Assembly (NCBI RefSeq): GCF_032594935.1
Contig: NZ_CP118734.1
Span: forward strand, 834,001 to 898,000
Reading direction: 5' to 3'
Source of the DNA: Streptococcus sp. 29892
GTDB lineage: Bacteria > Bacillota > Bacilli > Lactobacillales > Streptococcaceae
DNA: 64,000 bases
Each line of letters begins with the position of its first letter. Positions within the stretch are counted from its first letter, which is position 1. Below are positions 55,992 through 64,000 of the stretch, piece after piece. The translations under genes and the position numbers were made by a program. The notes below the pieces were generated by a model. It searched no databases, was not told the DNA's origin, and saw only the letters and a program-made list of their open reading frames with translations.

Positions 55992-57977
55992 ATGATTAAC
56001 CGAAATACTGAAAACCAATTTAAACTTGTGTCAAAATATGCACCGTCTGGTGACCAGCCCCAAGCCATTGAAACCTTGGTTGATAACATCGAGGGGGGCG
56101 AAAAAGCCCAGATTCTCATGGGGGCGACTGGTACCGGTAAAACCTACACCATGAGTCAGGTCATTGCCCGTGTCAATAAGCCCACTCTGGTTATCGCCCA
56201 CAACAAGACCCTAGCTGGTCAGCTCTACAGTGAGTTCAAGGAATTCTTCCCAGAAAATGCGGTCGAATACTTCGTATCTTACTACGATTACTACCAGCCA
56301 GAAGCCTATGTTCCGTCCAGCGACACCTATATCGAAAAGGATAGTTCGGTCAATGATGAGATTGACAAGCTCCGCCACTCAGCGACCTCAGCCCTGCTGG
56401 AGCGAAACGATGTTATTGTCGTGGCTTCGGTTTCCTGTATTTACGGTTTGGGTTCGCCCAAGGAATATTCAGATAGCGTGGTCAGTCTGCGACCAGGTCA
56501 GGAGATTTCCCGGGATCAGTTGCTCAATTCTCTGGTAGATATCCAGTTTGAGCGCAATGACATCGACTTCCAACGGGGGCGCTTCCGTGTGCGTGGAGAT
56601 GTAGTGGAGATTTTCCCAGCTTCTCGTGATGAACACGCCTTCCGTGTGGAGTTTTTTGGGGATGAAATCGACCGCATTCGTGAGATTGAAAGCCTGACAG
56701 GTAAGGTTTTGGGCGATGTGGACCACTTGGCCATTTTCCCTGCTACCCACTTCGTGACCAACGATGATCATATGGAAACGGCTATTGCTAAAATTCAGGC
56801 AGAGCTGGAAGAGCAGCTCAAGGTCTTTGAGGCAGAAGGAAAACTCTTAGAAGCTCAGCGATTGAAACAACGGACCGACTACGACATCGAAATGCTGCGG
56901 GAGATGGGCTATACCAACGGAGTTGAGAACTATTCACGACACATGGACGGGCGAAGCGAGGGCGAGCCTCCTTATACCCTACTGGACTTTTTCCCTGAAG
57001 ATTATCTCATCATGATTGACGAGAGCCACATGACCATGGGGCAGATTAAGGGGATGTACAATGGTGACCGCTCACGCAAGGAGATGCTGGTCAACTATGG
57101 TTTCCGCCTCCCGAGTGCATTGGACAACCGTCCGCTGCGCAGGGAAGAATTTGAGAGTCATGTCCACCAGATTGTCTATGTATCTGCGACGCCAGGTGAC
57201 TATGAAATGGAGCAGACCGATACCGTTGTCGAGCAAATCATTCGGCCGACAGGGCTTCTGGATCCAGAAGTGGAAGTCCGTCCAACCATGGGGCAAATGG
57301 ATGACCTCTTGGGCGAAATCAATGCCCGTGTTGAGAAAGGTGAGCGGACCTTTATCACTACCCTGACCAAGAAAATGGCAGAGGACTTGACCGACTACCT
57401 GAAAGAAATGGGTGTTAAGGTCAAGTATATGCACTCGGATATCAAGACCTTGGAGCGTACGGAGATTATCCGTGACTTGCGTCTAGGTGTTTTCGATGTT
57501 CTGATAGGGATTAACCTCTTGCGTGAAGGGATTGACGTGCCAGAAGTTAGTCTGGTGGCAATCTTGGATGCTGATAAGGAAGGTTTCCTCCGTAATGAAC
57601 GAGGGCTCATCCAGACAATCGGTCGGGCGGCCCGTAACTCTGAAGGTCATGTGATTATGTATGCAGACAAGGTCACCGAGTCTATGCGGAAGGCCATGGA
57701 AGAAACAGCCCGCCGCCGTCAAATCCAAATGGCTTATAATGAAGAACATGGCATCATTCCACAGACCATTAAGAAAGAAATCCGTGACCTGATTAGAGTG
57801 ACCAAGGCTGTCACTCAGGACAAGGAAGAAGTAGTGGACTTCAACGCCCTCAACAAAGACGAACGCAAGGCTATGATCAAGAAACTGGAAGGACAAATGC
57901 AGGAAGCAGCAGAAGTGCTTGACTTTGAACTGGCAGCTCAGATTCGTGACATGGTCATCGAGTTGAAGAATATGTAA
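55992..57977 (+). CDS. uvrB: Excinuclease ABC subunit B
   Basis: Damage-verifying helicase-like subunit of nucleotide excision repair, working with UvrA and UvrC. 661 residues: Walker [13 protein letters not shown] near 43, the beta-hairpin [18 protein letters not shown] split around residue 100, DESH near 343, motif [16 protein letters not shown] near 544, and a C-terminal UVR motif ([18 protein letters not shown], about 636) that binds UvrC. A TATAAT box is at 55980, very close to the start, so the leader is short or absent. A terminator follows at about 57995. Confidence 0.97.
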   Translation: MINRNTENQFKLVSKYAPSGDQPQAIETLVDNIEGGEKAQILMGATGTGKTYTMSQVIARVNKPTLVIAHNKTLAGQLYSEFKEFFPENAVEYFVSYYDYYQPEAYVPSSDTYIEKDSSVNDEIDKLRHSATSALLERNDVIVVASVSCIYGLGSPKEYSDSVVSLRPGQEISRDQLLNSLVDIQFERNDIDFQRGRFRVRGDVVEIFPASRDEHAFRVEFFGDEIDRIREIESLTGKVLGDVDHLAIFPATHFVTNDDHMETAIAKIQAELEEQLKVFEAEGKLLEAQRLKQRTDYDIEMLREMGYTNGVENYSRHMDGRSEGEPPYTLLDFFPEDYLIMIDESHMTMGQIKGMYNGDRSRKEMLVNYGFRLPSALDNRPLRREEFESHVHQIVYVSATPGDYEMEQTDTVVEQIIRPTGLLDPEVEVRPTMGQMDDLLGEINARVEKGERTFITTLTKKMAEDLTDYLKEMGVKVKYMHSDIKTLERTEIIRDLRLGVFDVLIGINLLREGIDVPEVSLVAILDADKEGFLRNERGLIQTIGRAARNSEGHVIMYADKVTESMRKAMEETARRRQIQMAYNEEHGIIPQTIKKEIRDLIRVTKAVTQDKEEVVDFNALNKDERKAMIKKLEGQMQEAAEVLDFELAAQIRDMVIELKNM

Positions 57978-57992
57978 TCAAAGAAGATAAAT

Positions 57993-58026
57993 AGCGGTTG
58001 GAAAAGGATTCCAGTCGTTTTTTATC
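57993..58026 (+). terminator. Terminator of uvrB
   Basis: AGCGGTTGGAA and TTCCAGTCGTT form an imperfect stem, followed by TTTTT. Confidence 0.6.
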
Positions 58027-58192
58027 TGAATTATTTCTCTTATGGTAGACTAGTTAATCCTTGTAAATATGTCTATTATTCAGCGCTCTGACAGAATTCA
58101 TTTTTTCTACGAATAATGAGCCGTAATACTTGTTTCCTTATCCTTGAGAGAGTATAATGAAGGGGTATATTTTTAAGGGGATTTGAGAGATA

Positions 58193-61100
58193 ATGAAGAA
58201 ACAATTTAACGAGAAACAAGAGCGTTTTTCACTGCGTAAACTATCAGTAGGTCTTGTTTCAGCAACGGTAGCAAGCCTATTTTTTGCGACTTCCATTGCG
58301 GCTGCACCATCTGTTAGTGCTCAGTCAATCAACTATACTTATGTAACTGAGCAAGAATTAACCGAGGCTGAAAAAGAGCTCATTATTCGGGATTTGCCAG
58401 GTTTAGCACAGGCGACAGATGCTAATTATTATTTAGTCTATCGTCCGGTCGGAGCAAGCAAGCCATCCACTGCTGTAGATACAAACAGTCGTTTGGAAAT
58501 TTTACCGAAAACAGGTGTTATGGAAACAGGCGTAATGGCCCTTGCTGGAATTTCTCTCCTTGTTCTTGCCATAAAAATTGGCAAAAAAGGGAAGAAGGAG
58601 CTTGCAGGTGTTATTTTATTAGCGGCTACTGGTGCAAGCTTCTTGGCACCAACCAGCTCTGCCTTGACCAGTCATATTTTGGCTCAGTTCAACCATGCGG
58701 TAGAAAGATCAGCAGGCCAGGCCTTGCCAGCGCCTGCTGAAATTGAAGGCTATGTCTATGTGGGCTATTTTAAAGATAGCAGAGCAGAAGAGAAATTGTC
58801 TACTGAAGCCCCAAAAACGCCTGAAAAAGAAACTGTAAAGGATACTACGGAAGAAACAGTTACGGAAGTTCCGAATACAGCACCAAGTCATCAAGTGCCA
58901 ACTGTTGAGATTTCTGAAAAGATTATTACAAAGTCAGAAGTGCTTGCTTTTGATACTCAGATTGTAGAAAATACTGCTTTGGCTGAAGGAACAGAAAAAA
59001 TTGTTCAAGAAGGTCAAAATGGTGAGCGAACCATTACCATCAAACAAACACTGGTAGATGGCCAGGTTCTGAAGGAAGAAGAAGTTTTGTCAGAAGTGAC
59101 TAAAACTGCTACTCCAAAAATCATCGAGATTGGTACCAAAAAAGCTGAAGAGCCTATTGTAACGGATGTTCCAGATGCGGCACCAACACACGAAGTTCCA
59201 GCCTTAGCAATTACGGAGGAAGTCACTTCGCATATAGAATCGATTGCCTTTACAACCGAGGAAATCTATGACGATACTCTTCCAGAAGGTACTAGACAGA
59301 CAGCTCAGGCTGGTCAGGCTGGTCAAAAGACTATTGAAACCAAGCAAACATTCATTGGCGGTGTCTTGGTTCAATCAGAAGTTGTGTCAGAAACGGTCAG
59401 CCAAGCTCCTGTTAATCAGGTCGTGAAAATTGGTACCAAACCCATTACTGCTCTACCAGATACAGCTCCGACGCATGAAGTACCAGCAGTAGTCCTGACG
59501 GATGATACGACGACAAATACGGAATCTATACCTTTTGAAAGTCAAGTCATCTATGATGACACCTTGGCGGAAGGAACTCGAAATGTGGATAAAACAGGTG
59601 TTGCAGGTGTTCGGACTACGGTTACTAAGAATTACTATGCTGACGGTGTCTTGATCAAGTCTGAGCAGGTTTCAAGCTCGGTGACAATCTCACCAGTAAC
59701 TGAGATTGTTCGCCTTGGTACAAAGAAAGCTGATACTGTCACAACGGAGACGGAATCAGCTACAAAAGTCATTCCATTTGAAATCAGCTACCAAGACGAT
59801 GCGACCCTCCCAGTCGGTGAAGAAAAAATCATTACAGCTGGTCAAAATGGAATTGCGACTGTTACAACAACCTACACTCTTGTAAATGGCGTTCGTCAGG
59901 CAAATCCAACAGTAATTGAAACTGTGACCACTCAGCCTGTGCCTCAAGTAGTAGCGCGTGGTACGAAAACGGCTACTCCAACACCAGTTGAAGGTACGGA
60001 AACCGTTACGGAAACGGTAGAGATTCCATTTGAAACAAAGACAACAGAAACAGCTGACCTTTATGTTGGTCAAGAACAAGTTCTTACGGAAGGCAAAAAT
60101 GGCAGCAAAAACATCACCACAACCTATGTGACGATTGACGGTGTTCGCCAGCCAAATCCAACTGTGACTGAAAAGGTTCTAGTTGAGCCAACGACCAAAG
60201 AAGTTCTCAAAGGAACCAAGCCAATTGAAGGTACGGAAGAAGACAAAGAAACGGTCGATATTCCATTTGAAACAGAATACATTGATGACCCAACACTTCT
60301 AGTAGGTAAGACTAAAGAAGTGACCAAGGGTGTCAATGGTTCTAAGACGATTACTACAACCTATAAGACCATCAAGGGCGTTCGTCAGGAAAATCCGACA
60401 GTTACCGAAGAAATTACCAAAGAACCAGTTAAGGAAGTCATTGCGCGTGGTACAAAAGTTGAGAAAGTACCACAAGTGATTATCACAGATCTGGTAGAAA
60501 ATGACGATGCTAAGTCAGCGACAATCAGCTATAAGTTGACAGATGAAACAGCCAACTTCCTCCGTGCTGTTGCCCTCCTCTATGACAATACAGGTGCTTT
60601 GGTTAAGGAACAAGCTATTGACGATCCAAATGGTCAGTTAACACTTGAAAATCTGGACTTCTACACAGACTATACAGTCAAAACTAAGATTTTCTATACA
60701 ATGGTAGAGCAGGAACAAAGCTCTGAGCAAGAAGCTATTCTTGAAAGCATGCGCCAGTTTGATCTAGTTTACAAGAAGATTGAAATCAAGGACATTGATG
60801 CAGTGACGGTTTATCGTCGTAAAGATGGTAAGTATGTCGGTCAAGAGTTTTTAGAAGAAATTCCAGCATCGGCTAATGAACTATTTATCAAGGTAACATC
60901 CGATCGCTTCAAAGAAGTCTATCTTCCAGTTTCAAGCGTTGAAGAAACGAACTTAGATGGCAAGGCAGTCTTCAAATTGGTTTCTTCCTTTGACCAGTTG
61001 GTAGAGGATAAGAACAGCCAATACGTTGCAAATCGTGAGTTTTACATTCCGAAGATGGCGATGGATGCCAATACCTATACATCCTTCAAAGATCTGATTG

Positions 61101-64000
61101 ATGCCATGAAGAAAAATACCAGTGGCACTTTCAAACTAGGGGCTCACCTAGATGCCAATGAAGTCCCAGTAGGTGATGTGGCTTCTTACGTTCAGAATTT
61201 TAGTGGAAGTTTGGACGGAGTAAATGATGGCCATGCTTTCTCAATCAGTAACTTGAAAGCTCCACTTTTCTATAACCTTGGTGGTAAAGTTCAAAACTTG
61301 GACATCAAGAATGCTCATTTACAGACAAGTACCACCAATCCTCTTGCTACCATTGCCGTTAATGCTAATAATGCATTAGTCACAAACGTGGCTGTAGAAG
61401 CCAACCTAAAAGGACCGCATAATGTTTCAGGTTTGATCCAGTCGGCGACCAATACAACCATCAAAGACGTTTCCTTCAAAGGAAGCATTGAAACGACTGG
61501 TACAGGCGCAAGCTTGACAGGCGGTATTCTTGGAAATGGTATGTTGTCAAGTGTCGGAAATGCGAAAGTAGACGCTACCATCACCATTCCAGGCAATGTT
61601 GATCAATTTGCGGGTGGTATTGTCGGACGTACCATGCTTGTCTACGATGTACCAGGAAGTGTCTATAATTCGTACGCAACAGGCTCTATAGTGACGACAG
61701 AAACAGGTGGTATAGTCGGCGGCATTGCAGGTGCCAACCAAGTAACTGGTGCCTATGCTCCATATAGTGGTAATGTTAATAACGTTATCAGCGATATGAC
61801 TGGTGCGACAAGTATTATCGGTCAACCAGCAAATCCAACCGGTAAGATTAAAGACGGCTTCACAACAACTTCAGATACATTGGGCAATGTCAAGGCTATC
61901 ACGAATGAAGAAGCACAAGCAAAAGTTCAAGCAATGGGCATCCAAGCGACTTTGGAAGATTCAAAACCTCTCAATCTTAACCCTTATTCCGTCAATTATC
62001 TAACTCTGGATAAGGCACAGGCAGACCATGAAACTGCTTACTACAATATGGAGAAAATCCTTCCATTCTACAACAAGGAACTCCTTGTTTACTATGGAAA
62101 TAAGATTGCGACAGATGACAAACTCAACAGAGTTCGTTTGCTTGATGTTGTTCCAATGAAGAATGATGCCTTTATAGCAGATGTGCATACTGAAAAAGCT
62201 AATATCAACAGAATCATGCTCCATTATGCGGATGGAACGGTGGATTATAAGGCGGTTTCATACCTTGAAGATTTCAAGAATAACCATGTGGTAGAATACA
62301 CCATTGCTGGTACGGACTTGATTTACACGCCGGAGTCCTTCTTGAATGATAGAAGTTCTCTTGTAAATGATTTGGTAAGCAGCTTGTCTACAGTGGTTCT
62401 GGATTCAGATGCTATGAAAGCCGTTGTCAATTATCCAACTAAATTGGATGCCAACCGACAAACTGGGACAGCAAAAGATTTCTACTTTGGCGAAAGTTTT
62501 GACCAAGTTAAGGCTAACCTAGAGAGTAATGTACGTAAGATTTTGGTTGCTAGCCTAAACGGTCAAGGTCAGGCAGCGGAAGATTATATTAAAGAGAAAA
62601 TTACCAATAATAAGGAAGCCTTTCTTCTCGGTTTGACCTACTTGAACCGTTGGTATGATATCAATTACGGGGATGTGAATACCAAAGAATTGACCATTTT
62701 TGAGCCTGATTTCTTCGGAAATGATGCTGCCTCTGCCTTGGATATGATTTTGGCAATTGGCAATGGTGGCTATGAGGTTCTTCGTGCCCATAACAACGTA
62801 ACGACCTACTCATCCATTATTGGTAAGCAAAATAACAAGGCTAGTCTATTCGACATGGTGGAAGCCTACCGTAAACTCTTCTTGCCAAATCTATCAGACA
62901 ATGACTGGTTTAAACAAACAACCAAGGCCTATATTGTTGAGAGTAAATCACAGGTTGCAGAAGCGGCAGCCAAGCAAGAAAGTGCTGAGAAACATAGCAA
63001 GTACGCACTTGCTGTTTACGATAAGATTACCAATCCAGCTTGGGAATACCGTCAGATGCTCTTGCCTCTATTGACCCTGCCGCAAGAGGACATCTTCATC
63101 ATCAGCAACATGAACACCTTAGCAGTAGGTTCCTATGAACATTATGTAGATGACTATAAAGATCCTGTCAAGCGAGATAGTGTCCGTCAGTTGGTCGATA
63201 AGGCGGCTGAAATGCAGCGGGACAATGCTGACTTCTGGTATAAGATCCTTGATGAAGAAAATCGTGACAAGCTCTTCCGCACAGTGCTAAATAATGAAGG
63301 CTTCCTAATGAATGGCCCAGATGGTCAGAAAGTCTATCGTAATTTACTCGCCGATGTGGATGCTATTCAAGATTACTATGGCCCGATTAACAAGTGGTAT
63401 GCAGAGGGTGGAACCAAAACTGCCTATGCAAACGGAAAAGAAACCTTCTATGTCCTCTATAATATGCTAGACAATTATGGGACAACTCTCTATACCCATG
63501 AAATGGTGCATAACCAGGATGGAAGTACCTATCTTAAAGGATATGGTCGCCGGATGGGACAAGGAATGGAAGTATATGCAGATGGCTTGCTCCAAAACGT
63601 ATCTTCTGTCGATCGAACAATCCTTGGTTTCAATGCTGTCTTCAATAGTGACGCTGCTAATCGTGTGCACGTCGGAGATCCGACTGCTCGTTTCAACAGC
63701 GAAGCGGACTTTAACCAGTATTTCCACAATCAATTTGATGTTCTCTATCTACTAGACTACATCGAAGGAATGACTGTCCTTGAAAAGCCCAATACCGTTA
63801 AGAAGGACTGGTTCCTCAAACTGGAAAATTACTACATTCAAGAAAATGGCAAAGATACCCATGCTGGTAACCGAATGGCGACCCTGACAGAGGAAGATGC
63901 TGCTAAATTGACTACGTTTGATGACCTAATCAATGGAAGTATCATTGATCGCTATGGCTATCAAAGTGCTAAATACGACCAAAACTTACAACGTAATGGC
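58193..64000 (+). CDS. M26 zinc metalloprotease (IgA1 protease / Zmp family), 3' end outside window
   Basis: The frame is open for 1,936 codons to the right edge. A YSIRK-type signal (FSLRKLSVGLVSATVASLFF) is followed by LPKTG near residue 105, two hydrophobic segments and a basic patch. This N-terminal sorting layout is typical of streptococcal IgA1/Zmp proteases. Six G5 repeats follow (about residues 240-757, each ending near a GTK). A central M26 N-terminal domain has GLUG-like turns (GGIVG, GGIVGGIAG; about 1100-1190). The catalytic part has HEMVH at nt 63497-63511 and the third ligand Glu 20 residues after the second His (GMEVYADG). Family members cleave human IgA1 or host glycoproteins at the bacterial surface; the substrate here cannot be read from sequence. 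The ATG is preceded by a weak GAGAG signal. Confidence 0.93.
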   Translation, partial: MKKQFNEKQERFSLRKLSVGLVSATVASLFFATSIAAAPSVSAQSINYTYVTEQELTEAEKELIIRDLPGLAQATDANYYLVYRPVGASKPSTAVDTNSRLEILPKTGVMETGVMALAGISLLVLAIKIGKKGKKELAGVILLAATGASFLAPTSSALTSHILAQFNHAVERSAGQALPAPAEIEGYVYVGYFKDSRAEEKLSTEAPKTPEKETVKDTTEETVTEVPNTAPSHQVPTVEISEKIITKSEVLAFDTQIVENTALAEGTEKIVQEGQNGERTITIKQTLVDGQVLKEEEVLSEVTKTATPKIIEIGTKKAEEPIVTDVPDAAPTHEVPALAITEEVTSHIESIAFTTEEIYDDTLPEGTRQTAQAGQAGQKTIETKQTFIGGVLVQSEVVSETVSQAPVNQVVKIGTKPITALPDTAPTHEVPAVVLTDDTTTNTESIPFESQVIYDDTLAEGTRNVDKTGVAGVRTTVTKNYYADGVLIKSEQVSSSVTISPVTEIVRLGTKKADTVTTETESATKVIPFEISYQDDATLPVGEEKIITAGQNGIATVTTTYTLVNGVRQANPTVIETVTTQPVPQVVARGTKTATPTPVEGTETVTETVEIPFETKTTETADLYVGQEQVLTEGKNGSKNITTTYVTIDGVRQPNPTVTEKVLVEPTTKEVLKGTKPIEGTEEDKETVDIPFETEYIDDPTLLVGKTKEVTKGVNGSKTITTTYKTIKGVRQENPTVTEEITKEPVKEVIARGTKVEKVPQVIITDLVENDDAKSATISYKLTDETANFLRAVALLYDNTGALVKEQAIDDPNGQLTLENLDFYTDYTVKTKIFYTMVEQEQSSEQEAILESMRQFDLVYKKIEIKDIDAVTVYRRKDGKYVGQEFLEEIPASANELFIKVTSDRFKEVYLPVSSVEETNLDGKAVFKLVSSFDQLVEDKNSQYVANREFYIPKMAMDANTYTSFKDLIDAMKKNTSGTFKLGAHLDANEVPVGDVASYVQNFSGSLDGVNDGHAFSISNLKAPLFYNLGGKVQNLDIKNAHLQTSTTNPLATIAVNANNALVTNVAVEANLKGPHNVSGLIQSATNTTIKDVSFKGSIETTGTGASLTGGILGNGMLSSVGNAKVDATITIPGNVDQFAGGIVGRTMLVYDVPGSVYNSYATGSIVTTETGGIVGGIAGANQVTGAYAPYSGNVNNVISDMTGATSIIGQPANPTGKIKDGFTTTSDTLGNVKAITNEEAQAKVQAMGIQATLEDSKPLNLNPYSVNYLTLDKAQADHETAYYNMEKILPFYNKELLVYYGNKIATDDKLNRVRLLDVVPMKNDAFIADVHTEKANINRIMLHYADGTVDYKAVSYLEDFKNNHVVEYTIAGTDLIYTPESFLNDRSSLVNDLVSSLSTVVLDSDAMKAVVNYPTKLDANRQTGTAKDFYFGESFDQVKANLESNVRKILVASLNGQGQAAEDYIKEKITNNKEAFLLGLTYLNRWYDINYGDVNTKELTIFEPDFFGNDAASALDMILAIGNGGYEVLRAHNNVTTYSSIIGKQNNKASLFDMVEAYRKLFLPNLSDNDWFKQTTKAYIVESKSQVAEAAAKQESAEKHSKYALAVYDKITNPAWEYRQMLLPLLTLPQEDIFIISNMNTLAVGSYEHYVDDYKDPVKRDSVRQLVDKAAEMQRDNADFWYKILDEENRDKLFRTVLNNEGFLMNGPDGQKVYRNLLADVDAIQDYYGPINKWYAEGGTKTAYANGKETFYVLYNMLDNYGTTLYTHEMVHNQDGSTYLKGYGRRMGQGMEVYADGLLQNVSSVDRTILGFNAVFNSDAANRVHVGDPTARFNSEADFNQYFHNQFDVLYLLDYIEGMTVLEKPNTVKKDWFLKLENYYIQENGKDTHAGNRMATLTEEDAAKLTTFDDLINGSIIDRYGYQSAKYDQNLQRNG

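Overview
The window looks like a stretch of a Streptococcus chromosome, most probably Streptococcus suis or a close relative. This is inferred from low-GC gene content and gene order: glpK-glpO followed by a Lin0368-type membrane pair, an asd leader RNA before asd-dapA, H2O-forming Nox, PcrA, UvrB next to a giant IgA1-protease-like surface protein, and a tet(O)-bearing integrative element. No species assignment was computed.

Bases 1 to about 16.2 kb are accessory DNA assembled from several sources. A conjugative-element methylase/SNF2 helicase gene enters from the left and is cut off at about 4.29 kb. It is joined to the control region of an Inc18-type plasmid omega repressor: seven ATCAC heptads plus a 47-codon stump of omega. 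Next come tet(O) with its attenuation leader, the small Cys-rich KTR protein usually found behind it, and a 5'-truncated gene of unknown function. An integration module with three serine recombinases follows (the second is frameshifted). Inside it are a candidate antisense-strand small RNA and a small two-gene minus-strand cassette. The region ends with a 715-residue protein that appears to combine a DUF5710-like N-terminus, a PD-(D/E)xK nuclease and a DUF2075/Schlafen-3-type helicase. That gene is the best candidate here for an uncharacterised defence function.

From about 16.4 kb the genes are chromosomal. A decayed nickel-pincer-cofactor locus (short larB, and the larC start fused to galM) is followed by pgm, the pantothenate/CoA genes coaB-coaC with a PanT-like ECF component, fhs, a secreted DUF5648-type repeat protein, a PrsW/CPBP membrane-protease pair divergent from a two-component system, an RclA-like flavoprotein, a lipoprotein, a GNAT, an AlkD-like glycosylase and a DUF1905 protein. 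Then come the asd RNA and asd-dapA (lysine/diaminopimelate branch) and about 0.6 kb of 71-bp tandem repeats.

From 35.4 kb there is a Nox-like flavoprotein without the catalytic cysteine, coupled to an Mga-like regulator, ahead of the glycerol operon glpK-glpO plus two small membrane proteins. These are followed by a glyoxalase-fold dioxygenase and hydrolase pair (probable quinone/electrophile detoxification), PepF, a stand-alone ATP-cone protein, a candidate small RNA, nox, pcrA, a zinc-ribbon protein, a YjjG-like phosphatase, an LdcB-like carboxypeptidase lipoprotein, a PhnB-like protein, an ABC exporter and uvrB. The first 1,936 codons of an M26 zinc metalloprotease (LPKTG near the N-terminus, six G5 repeats, HEMVH active site) run off the right edge.
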